Of a DNA stretch of 64,000 nt, positions 24,448-35,555 are shown in pieces; position 1 is the stretch's first letter; the number at the start of each line of letters is the position of its first letter. Under the pieces are notes generated by a model, which did not search any database, was not told the DNA's origin, and saw nothing but the letters and a program-made list of their open reading frames with translations. The translations under genes were made by a program, and so were the position numbers. Origin of the DNA: Phycomyces nitens (Eukaryota; Mucoromycota; Mucoromycetes; Mucorales; Phycomycetaceae); assembly GCA_022702545.1 (NCBI GenBank), contig JAHRBC010000002.1:4092001-4156000 (forward strand), in the 5' to 3' direction.

Positions 24448-26312
24448 TTACGCCCACACTGATCTTCCGTTTCCAGTAGGTGCACTTGTTGACCTCTCAG
24501 GCTCCACACACTCTTCTCCCTTCTCGGATCCATTGTGGCCATCTCGACTACCGCAATCTTGGCTAGACGAGTACGACGAATTATCCCCAAAATCCGGCAA
24601 GGGCTTATTTAGCTCAGCACTGTCCCTGGCCTTGGTTGGTGGAGGAATGCTCATCTTGGGAGCCGATGCCTTTCCAACTCCATCTCCTGCCACTCCCAGC
24701 TGCAACAAGGTTTCTGACAAGGCTCCCATACTATCAAAATAGGAACACATGTGTTATACAACAAGCCTCTCCAAACATACTAAACCCGGCTTTTTGTTTA
24801 CCTTGCGTAAAACATTTGTAGGCGGAGACGAATCATCTCGTGGTAAAGATCCTGGACTGATCGGCTGTTATAGTATCCCTGTCGCACATTACGAACAAAG
24901 ACATAGAATTCGCAAACAGCAACCATCCTATCACGACAGAATCGATCGATGCATGCCCAGTCATCAAAGTATGAAACCCGGAATCGGTAGGACAAGGGCA
25001 CCCGAGGGTCTTCTCTTCCACACGCCTGACAGCCGCGGAAGGTAGAGATTTCAGCACCATTTAAACGCTCCCACAGCATGGTTTTTGAAGCAGAGATCTT
25101 TAGTGGCACATCTGTCATTCTTTCAGCCTGCTCAGCCGCAAATCCTGCCGGGGTTTCTTCAATAAAACAGGTATTCATGACAATTGCTTCATTAAGCTTT
25201 CGCACCGAGAGTCTTGAATTGGGTCCAAACCGTAAACAGGGATCAATGCCCTCCCGCTGACTATACTTTAGAAACGGCACGACATGGATCTTGTTCAAAG
25301 GCACACGGGCAGCAGTCTCGGCAAACTCAATAAACATGCCCATGAGCATCGGATCAACCCCCACAAGCGAATCTCCATCACTAGGCTCAACTGCCAGTTT
25401 GTCTGCGAACAAGCCAGCCAGATCTCGCACTGCTCTCTGGTCAGGATCATGCAAAGGTCGCTGGTCAGGATCTCTTTGGTCCCGGGGCTGATCTTCTTCC
25501 TGCGATTTGTTCTCGTCCATGGTCGACATCATGGTCCTCAATTCATTCAGCTGCAGTTCTTCGGTTGACAGCCGCTCTTGTGTCTCGGTTAGCTGCTTTT
25601 GGAGGTGTTTGTAGGCGACCTCAATCTTGTGCTTCTCTCTTTTTTCATTAGCAACCATCCCATTGGCCTCCTCAAATAGTTTTCGTGACAGCTCTTCAAG
25701 TTCACTCTCCACAGCATCTTTGGCTAGCTGGAGTTCGATAACCTTGTCCACTTGTCCAATATACTTTTCGTTGAGTTTTTCCATGTCACTCTTGAGGTCC
25801 TGTAGCTCCTTAGTCTTTGTCCGGACACTTTTGGTGAGGTTATTGGCAGTCGCACTGAGCTCACGAATGGTCGATTCGTGTTGTTTGGCTTGGTCAGCTT
25901 CAATCTTTATCTTTTCACGGAGACTCTTTATATCCTTCAAGGCAGTCTCCTTTTCTTTTTGCAGCTGCTTGACAACCGGAATCACTCTGTCGCATAGAGC
26001 ACAAAACATGCTGTGCTCTGAAACCAGAATGTGTTGGCATGGACAGTCTGAGTTGCTTTCAGACATTCGTGATTGTCCTTCTGAAATCTCTGGTAGGGGT
26101 GCTGTCTGGGAGCGCTGAAGAGTGTTTCTTAGGTGGGGTGTATGAGCAGAAAAGTGATCTGGTGAAATGGAATCCTGATGTCTAGGTTCTTTTGTTACAT
26201 GTCCATTGTTGATAACAGATTGAAGGCTAGAGTAGAGATTGGCAATGTCTTTTGCTGTCACACTCTTGTCCTTTGAATGCTGAGTGTAGCGTCCTTGTTC
26301 GTTTGCTGGCAT
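24448..26312 (-). CDS. Sec2-family Rab GDP/GTP exchange factor
   Basis: Two exons (24802-26312, 24448-24730) give 597 aa. Residues ~100-112 hold CALCDRV, after which a long parallel coiled coil (~115-270) matches the Sec2/Rabin8 GEF domain (PF06428), including the ELSATANNLTKSVRTKTKEL and LFEEANGMV stretches that contact the Rab. The second half (~320-510) matches the extended fungal Sec2 region, with SRLSVRKLNEAIVMN, RGCQACGRED (a CxxC pair) and RVSYFDDWACIDRFCRDRM. Sec2 activates the Rab GTPase Sec4 on secretory vesicles and supports polarised exocytosis at hyphal tips. The tail after the intron is Ser/Pro-rich. A paired CxC and CxxC near residue 90-107 may bind a metal; that is inference. 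The start is the first ATG in a long open frame. Confidence 0.93.
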
Positions 26313-27145
26313 GTTTAATAATAGTTCGAGATTGAGATTATAGATTGTGATGAAAGAAAACCTAGTCTATCCAATAAAGTACAATCTAAAAATTGTCAGA
26401 CAAGAATTTAAAAAAGGGTCTTTGCATCAAGACAGTCGGGGGTTAATGGTTGTCCAATCACATGCATCAAATATAAGAGACGGCATTGCTGTGAGACCTG
26501 CCCATGCTTCTTTGCAAACAGGCATGTCATCACATGAGTATATGTCTATGCTATGTTGTACGCAGTCACCACAGGTCCTATCCATAGCCATTGCATAGAG
26601 AGAACATGTGGGAATGGGACTGGTATGCCAATTGATGACAAAACAGGATGGCAAGGGTGACGTCTAGCGTTGTTGTCCAAGTATTTTTGACAATCATGGT
26701 CTGCTACCTCTTGGTCTGCTACCTCTTTGTCCGCAGACATTAAACATATTGTTGTATCGTACCTTTAGATAATCAAAGGTTTTTTTTAAATGGATTGCAA
26801 ACATGTTACAGATCCCCCTTGGGCCCTATATCAATAATTCTCCACAAAATTAAGATAGGCGCTATCGACCCTTTACAAAAGAAAAAAAAGCCCGTTTTAC
26901 TGGACCCCATTGTTACGCCAAGCGGCTTATCGTTTTCCAATACAGGGTCTGCAGGCAACTTGTCAAGGTTCAGCTTACGCAATCATTGAATTATACATGT
27001 GTATATAAATACATTGATATTATTATTACTGTAAAGGACAGACAACAATAGCCAGCACTCTCTTTCTCCAAAGTGTCTGTAGCATTGAACCATAGCATTT
27101 TATATCCATTTTCCCCTTGTTTAGTTTTCTGTGATTTACATCCCA
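26313..27145. other. Divergent promoter region between Sec2 and NagZ genes
   Basis: 834 bp between divergent starts. Two overlapping minus-strand frames lie inside: 26546-26740 (starts MSADKEVADQEVADHDC) and 26427-26654, the latter rich in Cys (TCGDCVQHS, SCDDMPVC). I could not join them by a consensus intron in phase, so neither is called as a gene. The NagZ-proximal part is AT-rich. Confidence 0.5.
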
Positions 27146-29692
27146 ATGACCAAACACGCTAGCCATCCTTCCTTCAAGCTTGGTCAGCTCTTCATCTGTG
27201 GATTCGATGGACTCACTCCGACAAAAGGCATCCTCAATCTCATTCAACATCATAATCTCGGTGCAATCATCTTATTTTCTCGTAATATTGGAACACCCCA
27301 ACAAGTCCAGGCCTTGACACGCGCACTCCAAGAGGCTGCCCGCCAAGCCAACCACACACGCCCACTGTTGATAGCAATGGATCAGGAAAATGGAGTGGTA
27401 CGGCGATTGGGCCACAGCGGAACATATTTTCCTGGTAACATGGCCCTTGGTGCAATCAACAATTTAGAAGCAGCCCAGACAGTGGCCAGTATGGTTGCTG
27501 AAGAGCTTCTGGCGTTGGGAATCAACTGGAATCTTGCGCCTGTTTTGGACGTAAATAACAATCCATTGAATCCTGTGATCGGTGTGCGTTCTTATGGAGA
27601 AGACTCGGAGATGGTAGGCCGACTTGGAATGGCCCAGATTGAAGCATATCAGCGCCACGGTGTAGCCACCAGCGCAAAACATTTTCCCGGCCATGGTGAC
27701 ACTGCGACTGATTCCCATATTGGTGTTCCAGTCATCACAAAGACCCTTGGAGAACTCGAAGAACTTGAGCTCAAGCCATTCCGCAAGGTCGTTAATGCAA
27801 AGGGCGATCAGTGCCCTGCTTCAGTCATGGTGGCCCACATGTCCCTGCCTAGGCTCATTAAGCAGCCTGGCCAGGTCTCAAGTCTGTCCCCAGAGATTGT
27901 GGGTGGGTTGTTGCGGTCAAGGCTTGGATATGGTGGGGTAATTATCACCGACTGTCTCGAGATGGAGGCCGTCAAGGAAACAATTGGAGTCGCAAAGGGG
28001 TCTCTGATGGCCCTCAAGGCGGGAAACGACATGGTCATGATCTCCCACACACTTTTATACCAGGAACAGGCCCTCGAGACGATTGAAAAGGCACTTGAAT
28101 CAAAGGAACTTGACCCAAAAGCCCTAGAACAATCTCTTGAGCGAGTGGCGAGCTTCAAGGACAGATACTTATCTTGGTCCAAAGTGCTTGAGAAACGCTG
28201 TGTTGATATTGTTGGCTCAGAGAAACATGTTGCACTAAGCAAAAGCTTGTATGACAAGACCCCAACTGTGGTTCTCAATCGTCGTGGTACCATTCCACTC
28301 CAGCCCAACCAGCTTTATAAGAAAATCCTCTTTTTGGGTGCTCAGGTACCAGTGACCCTGGCAATCGATTCAGAAAAAGAGCCCTTCAAGGCATTCGAGC
28401 ATTCTCTAAAGGCAAGGTTCCCAGAAGCAGAGTGTATCTTGTTTGATGAATCTACTCCTGGCCTGGCCGATAAGATCAAAGAGGCCGACCTGGTAATAGT
28501 TGGTACTGGAAACGCGAATCTATACCCATTCCAGGCCAAGGTAGTTCGGCTGGCCCACATGTTCTCCAAGAGGCTTATTGTGGTAGCAGTAATGAACCCA
28601 TATGATCAAACTGTCTTTCCGGACATCGACACCTTTGTGGTTACCTTTGAATACAATCCACCTGCGCTCGAGGCAGCTGTCAAGTTGCTAGTTGGCGAGA
28701 TTGAGACCACGAACATGATGCCAGTTACTCTTCCTAGGCCATCATTTGATCTGACTCCCTATGCGAGCAGTGATCTCGGGGCCATTTGGGAGATGTGGAA
28801 TGCTAATTTTGCAGCCCTCCCGCTTTCTTGTGCAATGTTCAAGCATGTCCTGGATCGCATGTCCGATCCGGTCAATTTTGTGTGCCGAGATGGCAACAAG
28901 ATTGTTGGGTTTGTGGCAACACAGTACATCCAGGCAACAAAAGATGGCCAACTCGCACTGCTGATGGTCTTGCCGGAATACAAGTCGCGGGGTATTGGCA
29001 CTCGGCTCCATGACTGTGCTTTGGCATCATTATCCCAGCGAGGTGCCAGCCATTTCAGACTGGGATCGACATACCCTAGATTCTTCCCGGGTGTACCTGA
29101 AGAAGAAGACGTGGACGGGCCAAAGAGTCAGGCATTCTTTAGGAACCGTGGCTGGAAACTGGGATCTGTTGTGTGGGATCTGATGGGTGATCTGGAGAAC
29201 TACGAGACACCAAAAGCGATTAAGGAGCGCATGATTGTGGAGAAGGTCTGGTTTGGGCGCATCCTGCCGGATCAGTTGGAGGCCCTGATTGGATTTCAGG
29301 AGAAGTACTTTCCATCCTGGGTGTCAACCTACCAGCACCATGCTCGGCTGGGTGATTTTCAGGATTTGATTGTTGGGCGGCAGAATGATAGTCAAGGACC
29401 TATCATAGCCTCTCTTGTGGTGTGCACTACAAATGTGTCGCATCCTTTGCGGGCAGATCTGATCTGGACTGATGACAGGCTGTTTGGGGCTACAAGTGGG
29501 GGGATGGCGTGTGTTGGAGTGGCTAAAGAGGCTCGTGGACGTGGAATTGGACTAGGTATTGTTGGATATGCTAATGAGGTTCTAAAGGCCCGCGGAGTGA
29601 ACAAGTCGTTTGTGGACTGGGTTGAGGCCGTTGGGTTCTATCGTCGTACCGGATACCAAACATGGCGAGCCCATCGTATCTGTGCACTTTAA
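27146..29692 (+). CDS. GH3 beta-N-acetylglucosaminidase (NagZ type) fused to GNAT acetyltransferase domains
   Basis: Single exon, 848 aa; the start is the first ATG (a GTG lies five codons upstream). Residues 1-350 form a GH3 NagZ-type barrel: MDQENGVVRRLG (78-89), KHFPGHGDTATDSH (178-191), which carries the Asp-His acid/base pair (D189, H191), and VIITDCLEM with nucleophile D269. Residues ~375-525 match the second alpha/beta domain of fungal GH3 enzymes. Residues ~535-690 contain a GNAT fold with the acetyl-CoA loop PEYKSRGIGTRL. A second GNAT-like stretch follows to the end, with KEARGRGIGLGIVG and a typical last strand (VGFYRRTGYQTW). No signal peptide, so it is probably cytosolic and acts on GlcNAc oligomers from chitin turnover. 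The acetyltransferase substrate is unknown; glucosamine is one guess. Confidence 0.95.
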   Translation: MTKHASHPSFKLGQLFICGFDGLTPTKGILNLIQHHNLGAIILFSRNIGTPQQVQALTRALQEAARQANHTRPLLIAMDQENGVVRRLGHSGTYFPGNMALGAINNLEAAQTVASMVAEELLALGINWNLAPVLDVNNNPLNPVIGVRSYGEDSEMVGRLGMAQIEAYQRHGVATSAKHFPGHGDTATDSHIGVPVITKTLGELEELELKPFRKVVNAKGDQCPASVMVAHMSLPRLIKQPGQVSSLSPEIVGGLLRSRLGYGGVIITDCLEMEAVKETIGVAKGSLMALKAGNDMVMISHTLLYQEQALETIEKALESKELDPKALEQSLERVASFKDRYLSWSKVLEKRCVDIVGSEKHVALSKSLYDKTPTVVLNRRGTIPLQPNQLYKKILFLGAQVPVTLAIDSEKEPFKAFEHSLKARFPEAECILFDESTPGLADKIKEADLVIVGTGNANLYPFQAKVVRLAHMFSKRLIVVAVMNPYDQTVFPDIDTFVVTFEYNPPALEAAVKLLVGEIETTNMMPVTLPRPSFDLTPYASSDLGAIWEMWNANFAALPLSCAMFKHVLDRMSDPVNFVCRDGNKIVGFVATQYIQATKDGQLALLMVLPEYKSRGIGTRLHDCALASLSQRGASHFRLGSTYPRFFPGVPEEEDVDGPKSQAFFRNRGWKLGSVVWDLMGDLENYETPKAIKERMIVEKVWFGRILPDQLEALIGFQEKYFPSWVSTYQHHARLGDFQDLIVGRQNDSQGPIIASLVVCTTNVSHPLRADLIWTDDRLFGATSGGMACVGVAKEARGRGIGLGIVGYANEVLKARGVNKSFVDWVEAVGFYRRTGYQTWRAHRICAL

Positions 29693-30098
29693 CCCTTGGA
29701 CCAAAAAAAAAGAGAAAAACCTACAAAGCTTTCCTCCTAAAGTCCATTCTACACGTGGCTGAAAAGAGAGTAAGAAAAATAGGCTGGCATTTCTGTATTA
29801 TCCTATTGTCAATCCAGCTTCTTATTGTCCTCGACTACATTACCCTTTCTATCTCCTGGACCCTATTCTTTGTATATCGAACAAGCAAATATTATTTGTC
29901 CATGAATTATTATTATTATTATTATTATCCTGTAATACATTTTATTGTTCTTTAATTATTATTATTATTATTAGTATTAGTATTATTATTACACTCTGTA
30001 TAAATATACATTATTTGTGAGAACGCTCATTCATATCTATCCATATCACCCGTCTTTCTGCCTGACTGCCTTTTCGTTCGATCGTTATCAGCCGTTAA
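29693..30098. other. Spacer with (TTA)n tracts
   Basis: 3' flank of the GH3 gene and promoter of the kinase gene. It carries two TTA/ATT trinucleotide runs (about 29907-29928 and 29954-29991). No coding signal. Confidence 0.6.
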
Positions 30099-32442
30099 AT
30101 GACACTCTCAGCCCAGTCAGCTCATATCATTAAAGATCATTTCATTCCCGATCATCCGGATCATTCATCATCGAGCACAATCGACATTGCAATGATCAAA
30201 AACAATCTAAATCTCGATTCAGTTGAATCACCCAAGCCAGGACAAACAGAGCCTGTTCCAAATCGACCATTTCCGGTCGATAGTCTAAAAGACAACCAAC
30301 TTCCCCGTCCTAGGGAACACACGATCGACAGGGTACTAACTGAACCTATCCGGATCCTTGAGGACCTGCCCAAGCGCAACTCCACCCATTCTTTCCTCCA
30401 CCGGCATTCTCGCCAGCTTTCTCGCAACCACACCATTGGACCAGACACCCAGCGACTATCCGAAGACTTTGAGAGAGAACTGAGTGCGCGACGTAGGGTA
30501 TTCAGACGCTGGTCACGCCACAGATCGTTTGGCGAAGAAGAAGACGAGGAAAGAGTGATGATGGGAACCCGGATATCAGAGGGCCACCAAAACTATGTGC
30601 TAATGTACAACATGTTGACCGGTATCCGTATTGCGGTTGGAAGAGTGTCGGCAAAGACTGATCGACCCATTGAAGACCTTGACTTCAAGGCTGCTCATAA
30701 ACTTGCGTTTGATGTGTAAGTGGTTTGAATTGTGGAAAGAATGGGATGATTTGATGTGTTTAGATCAGCACAGGTGATGAATTGACGCCTGGAGCAAAGT
30801 ATGACTTCAAGTTTAAAGACTATGCACCCTGGGCATTTCGACATTTGAGAGAAAAGTTTGGGATTGATCCTGCTGATTATTTGGTATGTCGCAAGAAATA
30901 GCGCAATAAATAGCGCATAAAAAACAACAATAACAACAACAATAACAACAAAAGAGAAATAATGATAACATACATATCTTTATCATCATCATTATTATTT
31001 CTAAAAAGCAAAAAAAGAAGGGGGGGCTATATTTTAGTTATCGATGAACACAAGGAGATAATCTCTTGCTTAAAAAAAGATCTAACGTTTTTTTTTGCTT
31101 TTGGTAATGATTAGATATCCCTAACTAGCAAATACATCTTATCAGAACTGGGCTCACCTGGCAAGAGTGGGAGTTTCTTTTATTATTCACGCGATTATCG
31201 GTTTATAATCAAAACCATACATCACACAGAGCACGCTTTTATGAGAAGAATCTTGAAGCAGTATCATGATGTAAGAGATCATCTCAATACTCATTAATCA
31301 TCAATTGCAGCACGTGTGTAGGAATCCCAACACCCTTCTTTGCAGATACTATGGGCTTCACCGTGTCAAACTCCCTCATGGAAGGAAGATTCACTTTGTA
31401 GTCATGGGAAATGTGTTCCCACCCAACAAGGACATTCATGAAACGTATGACCTAAAGGTAAGAAAACGTCTTACAAGATCCACCTGGTGGAAATAGAGGC
31501 ATTTATGTTCAATAATGGACTAATAACCTGCTTTTATCACATTACCCTAAAAGGGTTCAACCTTTGGTCGGTTTTTGGCAGAAGAGGAGATAAGAAAGAA
31601 CCCCTATGCAGTCATGAAGGACCTGAATTGGGAGAAGCGTGCCAAAGAGCTGCAATTGGGACCTGGTAAAAGGCAGATGTTTGTGGTCCAACTCTTGAGA
31701 GATGTCAAGGTAAAACGACCAATGGTAGTGTATTTGAGCTAATAATCTTTATTTGTTTATCACCCAATGTTGTAAAGTTGCTGGTTGGGTTGAATATAAT
31801 GGACTATAGTCTCTTGATTGGAGTACATGACATGATCCGTGGAAACAAGGATAACGTACGAGACTCTACTCTACAGTTCTTCCAGGTAAGCAATATGGTT
31901 TTATTAAGCAGGATTGATAACCGTCTTTATTTTATTTTAATATTATTATTTTATTATTTTTTAATAGCCAGACACAAAATCTGCTGAGCGACGGGCGTCA
32001 ATGATGAAACGAAGGGAGAGCAAGGCAGATGTTTTTCGTAAAGTGATCGCTGAAGCGAACCCAGATCCATTGGACGTATCCGAATTACCAGATGGCCTGT
32101 TTGATGAGTACGTTATCAGTGTATAAATAATGGCATTGTATATATTGATAAAATGGAATTCGAAGACGTAGCAACTGTGTGTTCTATTCCAATGAAGGTG
32201 GCTTCCAAGCTACAGACGAGTCTAACCGTCCTGTACCCATTCTCTATTTCATGGGCATCATTGACATATTAACACCGTACGACATCAAGAAAAAATCGGA
32301 GCACTTTTTCAAGGCCATGACCCAAGACAAGCACTCGATTTCGTCTGTGAAACCGTCTTTGTATGGAAAGCGTTTCATGAGCTTCATGTCGACTGCCTTG
32401 GCCCATCGCACAGAGATACCAAAGGACTTTTTGGAGTGTTGA
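30099..32442 (+). CDS. Phosphatidylinositol-4-phosphate 5-kinase
   Basis: Eight exons (30099-30715, 30769-30883, 31115-31270, 31311-31457, 31554-31709, 31778-31885, 31968-32107, 32172-32442) give 569 aa. A ~170-residue polar N-terminus precedes the PIPK catalytic domain (~175-565). Landmarks are [33 protein letters not shown] (ATP-binding Lys), [34 protein letters not shown] (catalytic/Mg segment) and [18 protein letters not shown]. It makes PI(4,5)P2 at the plasma membrane, controlling actin and polarity as yeast Mss4 does. The intron 2 (231 nt) is the longest in the gene and holds CAA/CAT repeats. In the specificity loop it reads YGKRF,  whereas animal type I kinases have YAERF. Confidence 0.95.
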
Positions 32443-32649
32443 AAATAAAATAAAAATAAAAATAAAATAAAATAAAAAATAATAAAAATAATATTTTTGA
32501 TAAATAATTGTACAGTGTGAATCTGGCCCTTAAAATTCTTATATTTTTGAAGGCTAGCAGCACCAGGTGTGTGAGTACAAGCCAATCATGGGCCCAAACC
32601 AAGATTCTTTTTCTCTTTTCCGCGGGTTTCCTATCTTTTGCATAGATTT

Positions 32650-32760
32650 TCGTTATCATTTATCTTTCTTATCGCAAGCAACATACTAATTAAGCCAGAG
32701 CGATAATCGCCTGTCAAGGTCCCCCAACTCCGTTGTATTAAAATCATTTATAAAGGCGAC
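32650..32760 (+). promoter_or_regulatory. AMT promoter with clustered GATA sites and TATA-like box
   Basis: Four GATAA core motifs lie within 54 bp: TTATC at 32653-32657, 32660-32664 and 32669-32673, and GATAA at 32702-32706, about 95-148 bp before the ATG. A TATA-like TTTATAAA sits at about 32747-32754. GATA factors of the AreA/Nit2 type control ammonium transporter genes in fungi, so nitrogen repression is a reasonable inference. Confidence 0.6.
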
Positions 32761-32800
32761 CTTTTGGCTTCTTTCCCACTTCTTTACTCAATACAATTCA

Positions 32801-35269
32801 ATGGCTGATCCTACTCCTTCAATGCTTATCGACAAGGGCGACACTGCCTTTGTCCTCGTCTGCGTTACATTTGTCTTTCTGATGGTCAGGACTAGATCTC
32901 GTCACGTTTCATCTTATTGACTTTCTCTATAGTCTCCAGCCCTTGGATTCTTTTACGCCGGTCTCGCTCGAGCAAAGAACGCCTTGTCTCTAATGTACCT
33001 CACAGTTATCTCGGTTGCAGTCGTATCTTTTCAAGTAATTGCCATCTCCTTTATATCATCGATTAATATTCTGGGAATTCGTTTGATTGGATACGTTTAC
33101 TCACAGATCGATATAGTGGTATCTGATTGGTTACTCGCTCACCTTCTCCAATACCGGCGGCGTCTTTATTGGTGATTCAGGTATATAATAATAGTTCATC
33201 TTGACAATTGCCAACTAATCAATGTATGTATTATATAAATAAATAAAATATAGTTCATTTCTTACTTCGTGGAGTCGGAGAACTTCCTCAAATTGCTTCA
33301 CACACCATTCCAGCCTCAGCATTTATGATCTTTCAGGCCATGTTTGCATGCCTCACTCCAGGTACATAAAATAGATCCAATGCAGTCTACATACTGTTAC
33401 TGCACTCTTGGCCACATCCTATTGCACTAGTCCACAAAACAATTACTTAATACGGCTTATTTATATAGCACTTGCATTTGGCTCTGCAGCAGAGCGTATG
33501 TCTGTAAGTTTAAATCTTCAAACCATCGAACAAGTTGGCTAATATTCTTATTCTTATTTTTAGCTCGGACCTGCTATCCTTTTTATCTTTGTCTGGACTA
33601 CGCTTGTTTATGGTAAGTTGCCTATTATTGTCCTCAACATATTTATTCACCACCTCCTAGATATCATCACATACTGGGTCTGGTCTCCAAATGGCTGGTT
33701 GGCTGTCATGGGTGTCATGGACTATGCAGGGTAAGAAGATATTAAATACCTCACCAGTAGATACAAAAATTTAACATTATAATATTTCTCTTGTTTCATT
33801 AGTGGAATCACTGTTCACATCTCAAGTGGTCTTGCTGCAGGTAAACAAGAAAAAACTCTCAAATATCAATAATATATATATATATATATAAATATGACTG
33901 ACTCTTGGTTATAGTTGCCTATGCTGTAGTCCTTGGCAAACGTCGAGATTATAACCAAAACGTAAATACACCTCACAACGTCTCCTTTGTGTTTCTTGGA
34001 ATGGCCCTCCTTTGGTTTGGTAAGTCTAGGGTTCAAGTTTTAGCAGTCTTTATTCTTATCACAAATCCTATTTATCCAAACCCGTAGGTTGGTTTGCATT
34101 CAATGCAGGAAGTGCATTGGGCGCAAATGCTCGCGGTGTAAACTCCTTAATCGACACCCATCTCTCTGGTTGCGTTGGTGCAATTGTCTGGGTACTCATG
34201 GACTATCGACACACTCGCAAGTGGAGTATCATTGGACTCTGTACTGGTGCCGTCGCTGGTCTGGCCACAATCACCCCAGGTTCCGGATTCGTTTCTCCCA
34301 GCAGTTCACTTGCCTTTGGTGCCCTGGGCTCAATTGTCTGCAATCTTGCCGTCCAATACAAGCACAAGTACAGATTCGACGATGCTCTTGACGTTTTTGC
34401 AGGTAAATAATAATAATAATATATATATAATCACCATCATCAATCGTTGCTAACCTTGTCTCTCTAGTCCATTACATTGGCGGTCTTGTTGGCCTGCTCC
34501 TTACCGGTATCTTTGCCCAACGCTCAATCATTGCTCTTGGCTATCCTGATGACACTCCCTGGGACTCCCTCCCCAAGGGTGGCTGGTTGGACGGCCACTG
34601 GATGCAGGTTCCTATCCAACTTGCTGCCATTGGATCTGTCTCTGCCTGGTCATTTGTTGTAACGTAAGTTTTAATATTTCAAATCAGTACCCTTGTCTAA
34701 CATCTAACATCACCCACAGCTACCTTATCCTGATCGTTATCAACCTTATTCCATTCCTCCGCCTTCGATTGAACGACGAAGACGAACTGATCGGCACCGA
34801 CTGGGCAGAAATGGGAGAACGTGCCTACGGTTACCTTCCCTTTGAAGAAGAACAATTGGGCCAAAACTGCTCTGCAAGCGGAAGCAGCGATGTCAGTGCC
34901 AACCCACAAGTAATTCACGGCGAAGAATCATCTACACAAAAGAAAAAGAGCAGCCTGGGCCACTTTAGACGCTTCCTCAAGGCCAACAACGACCGTGCCA
35001 TTCTCAATGGCCTACCCAACCTCGTCGAACAACCTGCAATTGGCTACGAAAACAAAGAAGTCGCAGTCGTCAACCTCAGCAATCTCTCCCAGCCCGAGAC
35101 CAACATCCGAGTAGGAAGAAAACGCGATAGCCAACAGCTTCAAGAAAAAGAAGATCTCCCTCAACTTATTCATGTTAAACAACCAACTCCAACCGAATCC
35201 TCGGCACCATCAGAAACCGACAAGAGTGCCGACCCTGCAACTGAGAGCAGCAAATCTACAAAGCCATAG
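32801..35269 (+). CDS. Ammonium transporter (AMT/MEP family)
   Basis: Twelve exons (32801-32884, 32933-33034, 33117-33180, 33254-33361, 33469-33503, 33564-33612, 33661-33730, 33803-33840, 33915-34019, 34088-34402, 34468-34663, 34720-35269) give 571 aa. About eleven hydrophobic segments are seen, starting with GDTAFVLVCVTFVFLM. Family landmarks are SPALGFFYAGLARAKN, WVWSPNGWL, DYAGGITVHISSGLAA (signature, first pore His), GWFAFNAGSAL and AVHYIGGLVGLLLTGI (second pore His). Both histidines of the twin-His pore are kept. It takes up ammonium across the plasma membrane. The cytosolic tail is long (~150 residues) and ends Ser/Thr/Lys-rich, with room for regulatory phosphorylation. The gene is the most intron-dense here; all junctions preserve phase. 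Confidence 0.97.
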
Positions 35270-35555
35270 AGAAAAACTTACCTGTACATCTCTTTCTTCT
35301 ACCTTTCTACCTTTACCATATTTTTTTTATTGTAGCCTTTTGGCCACATTGTTTGTCCAGCCAGACAACGCATTCCGTCATTCTTAATAATTGTAAATTC
35401 CCATCTGCATCTCAATATCTCTTCCATGACAATATTCAAATAAACATTTATCTTCAACTTCAGACTTAATCGCAACGTAAAGTAAGAGAGTGTCTCGGTG
35501 AGCATCTCTTTTCCACCCTTCTCTTTCTTAATCCCATTACATTCATTCTGTCCTC

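Noticed and set aside
27131..27145. GTG start upstream of the GH3 gene
   Set aside because: Non-ATG start in a fungus; the ATG at 27146 precedes the conserved domain with normal spacing.
29662..29955. 97-codon frame overlapping the end of the GH3 gene
   Set aside because: A shadow of the GH3 3' end continuing into AT-rich trinucleotide repeats (Tyr run from TAT).
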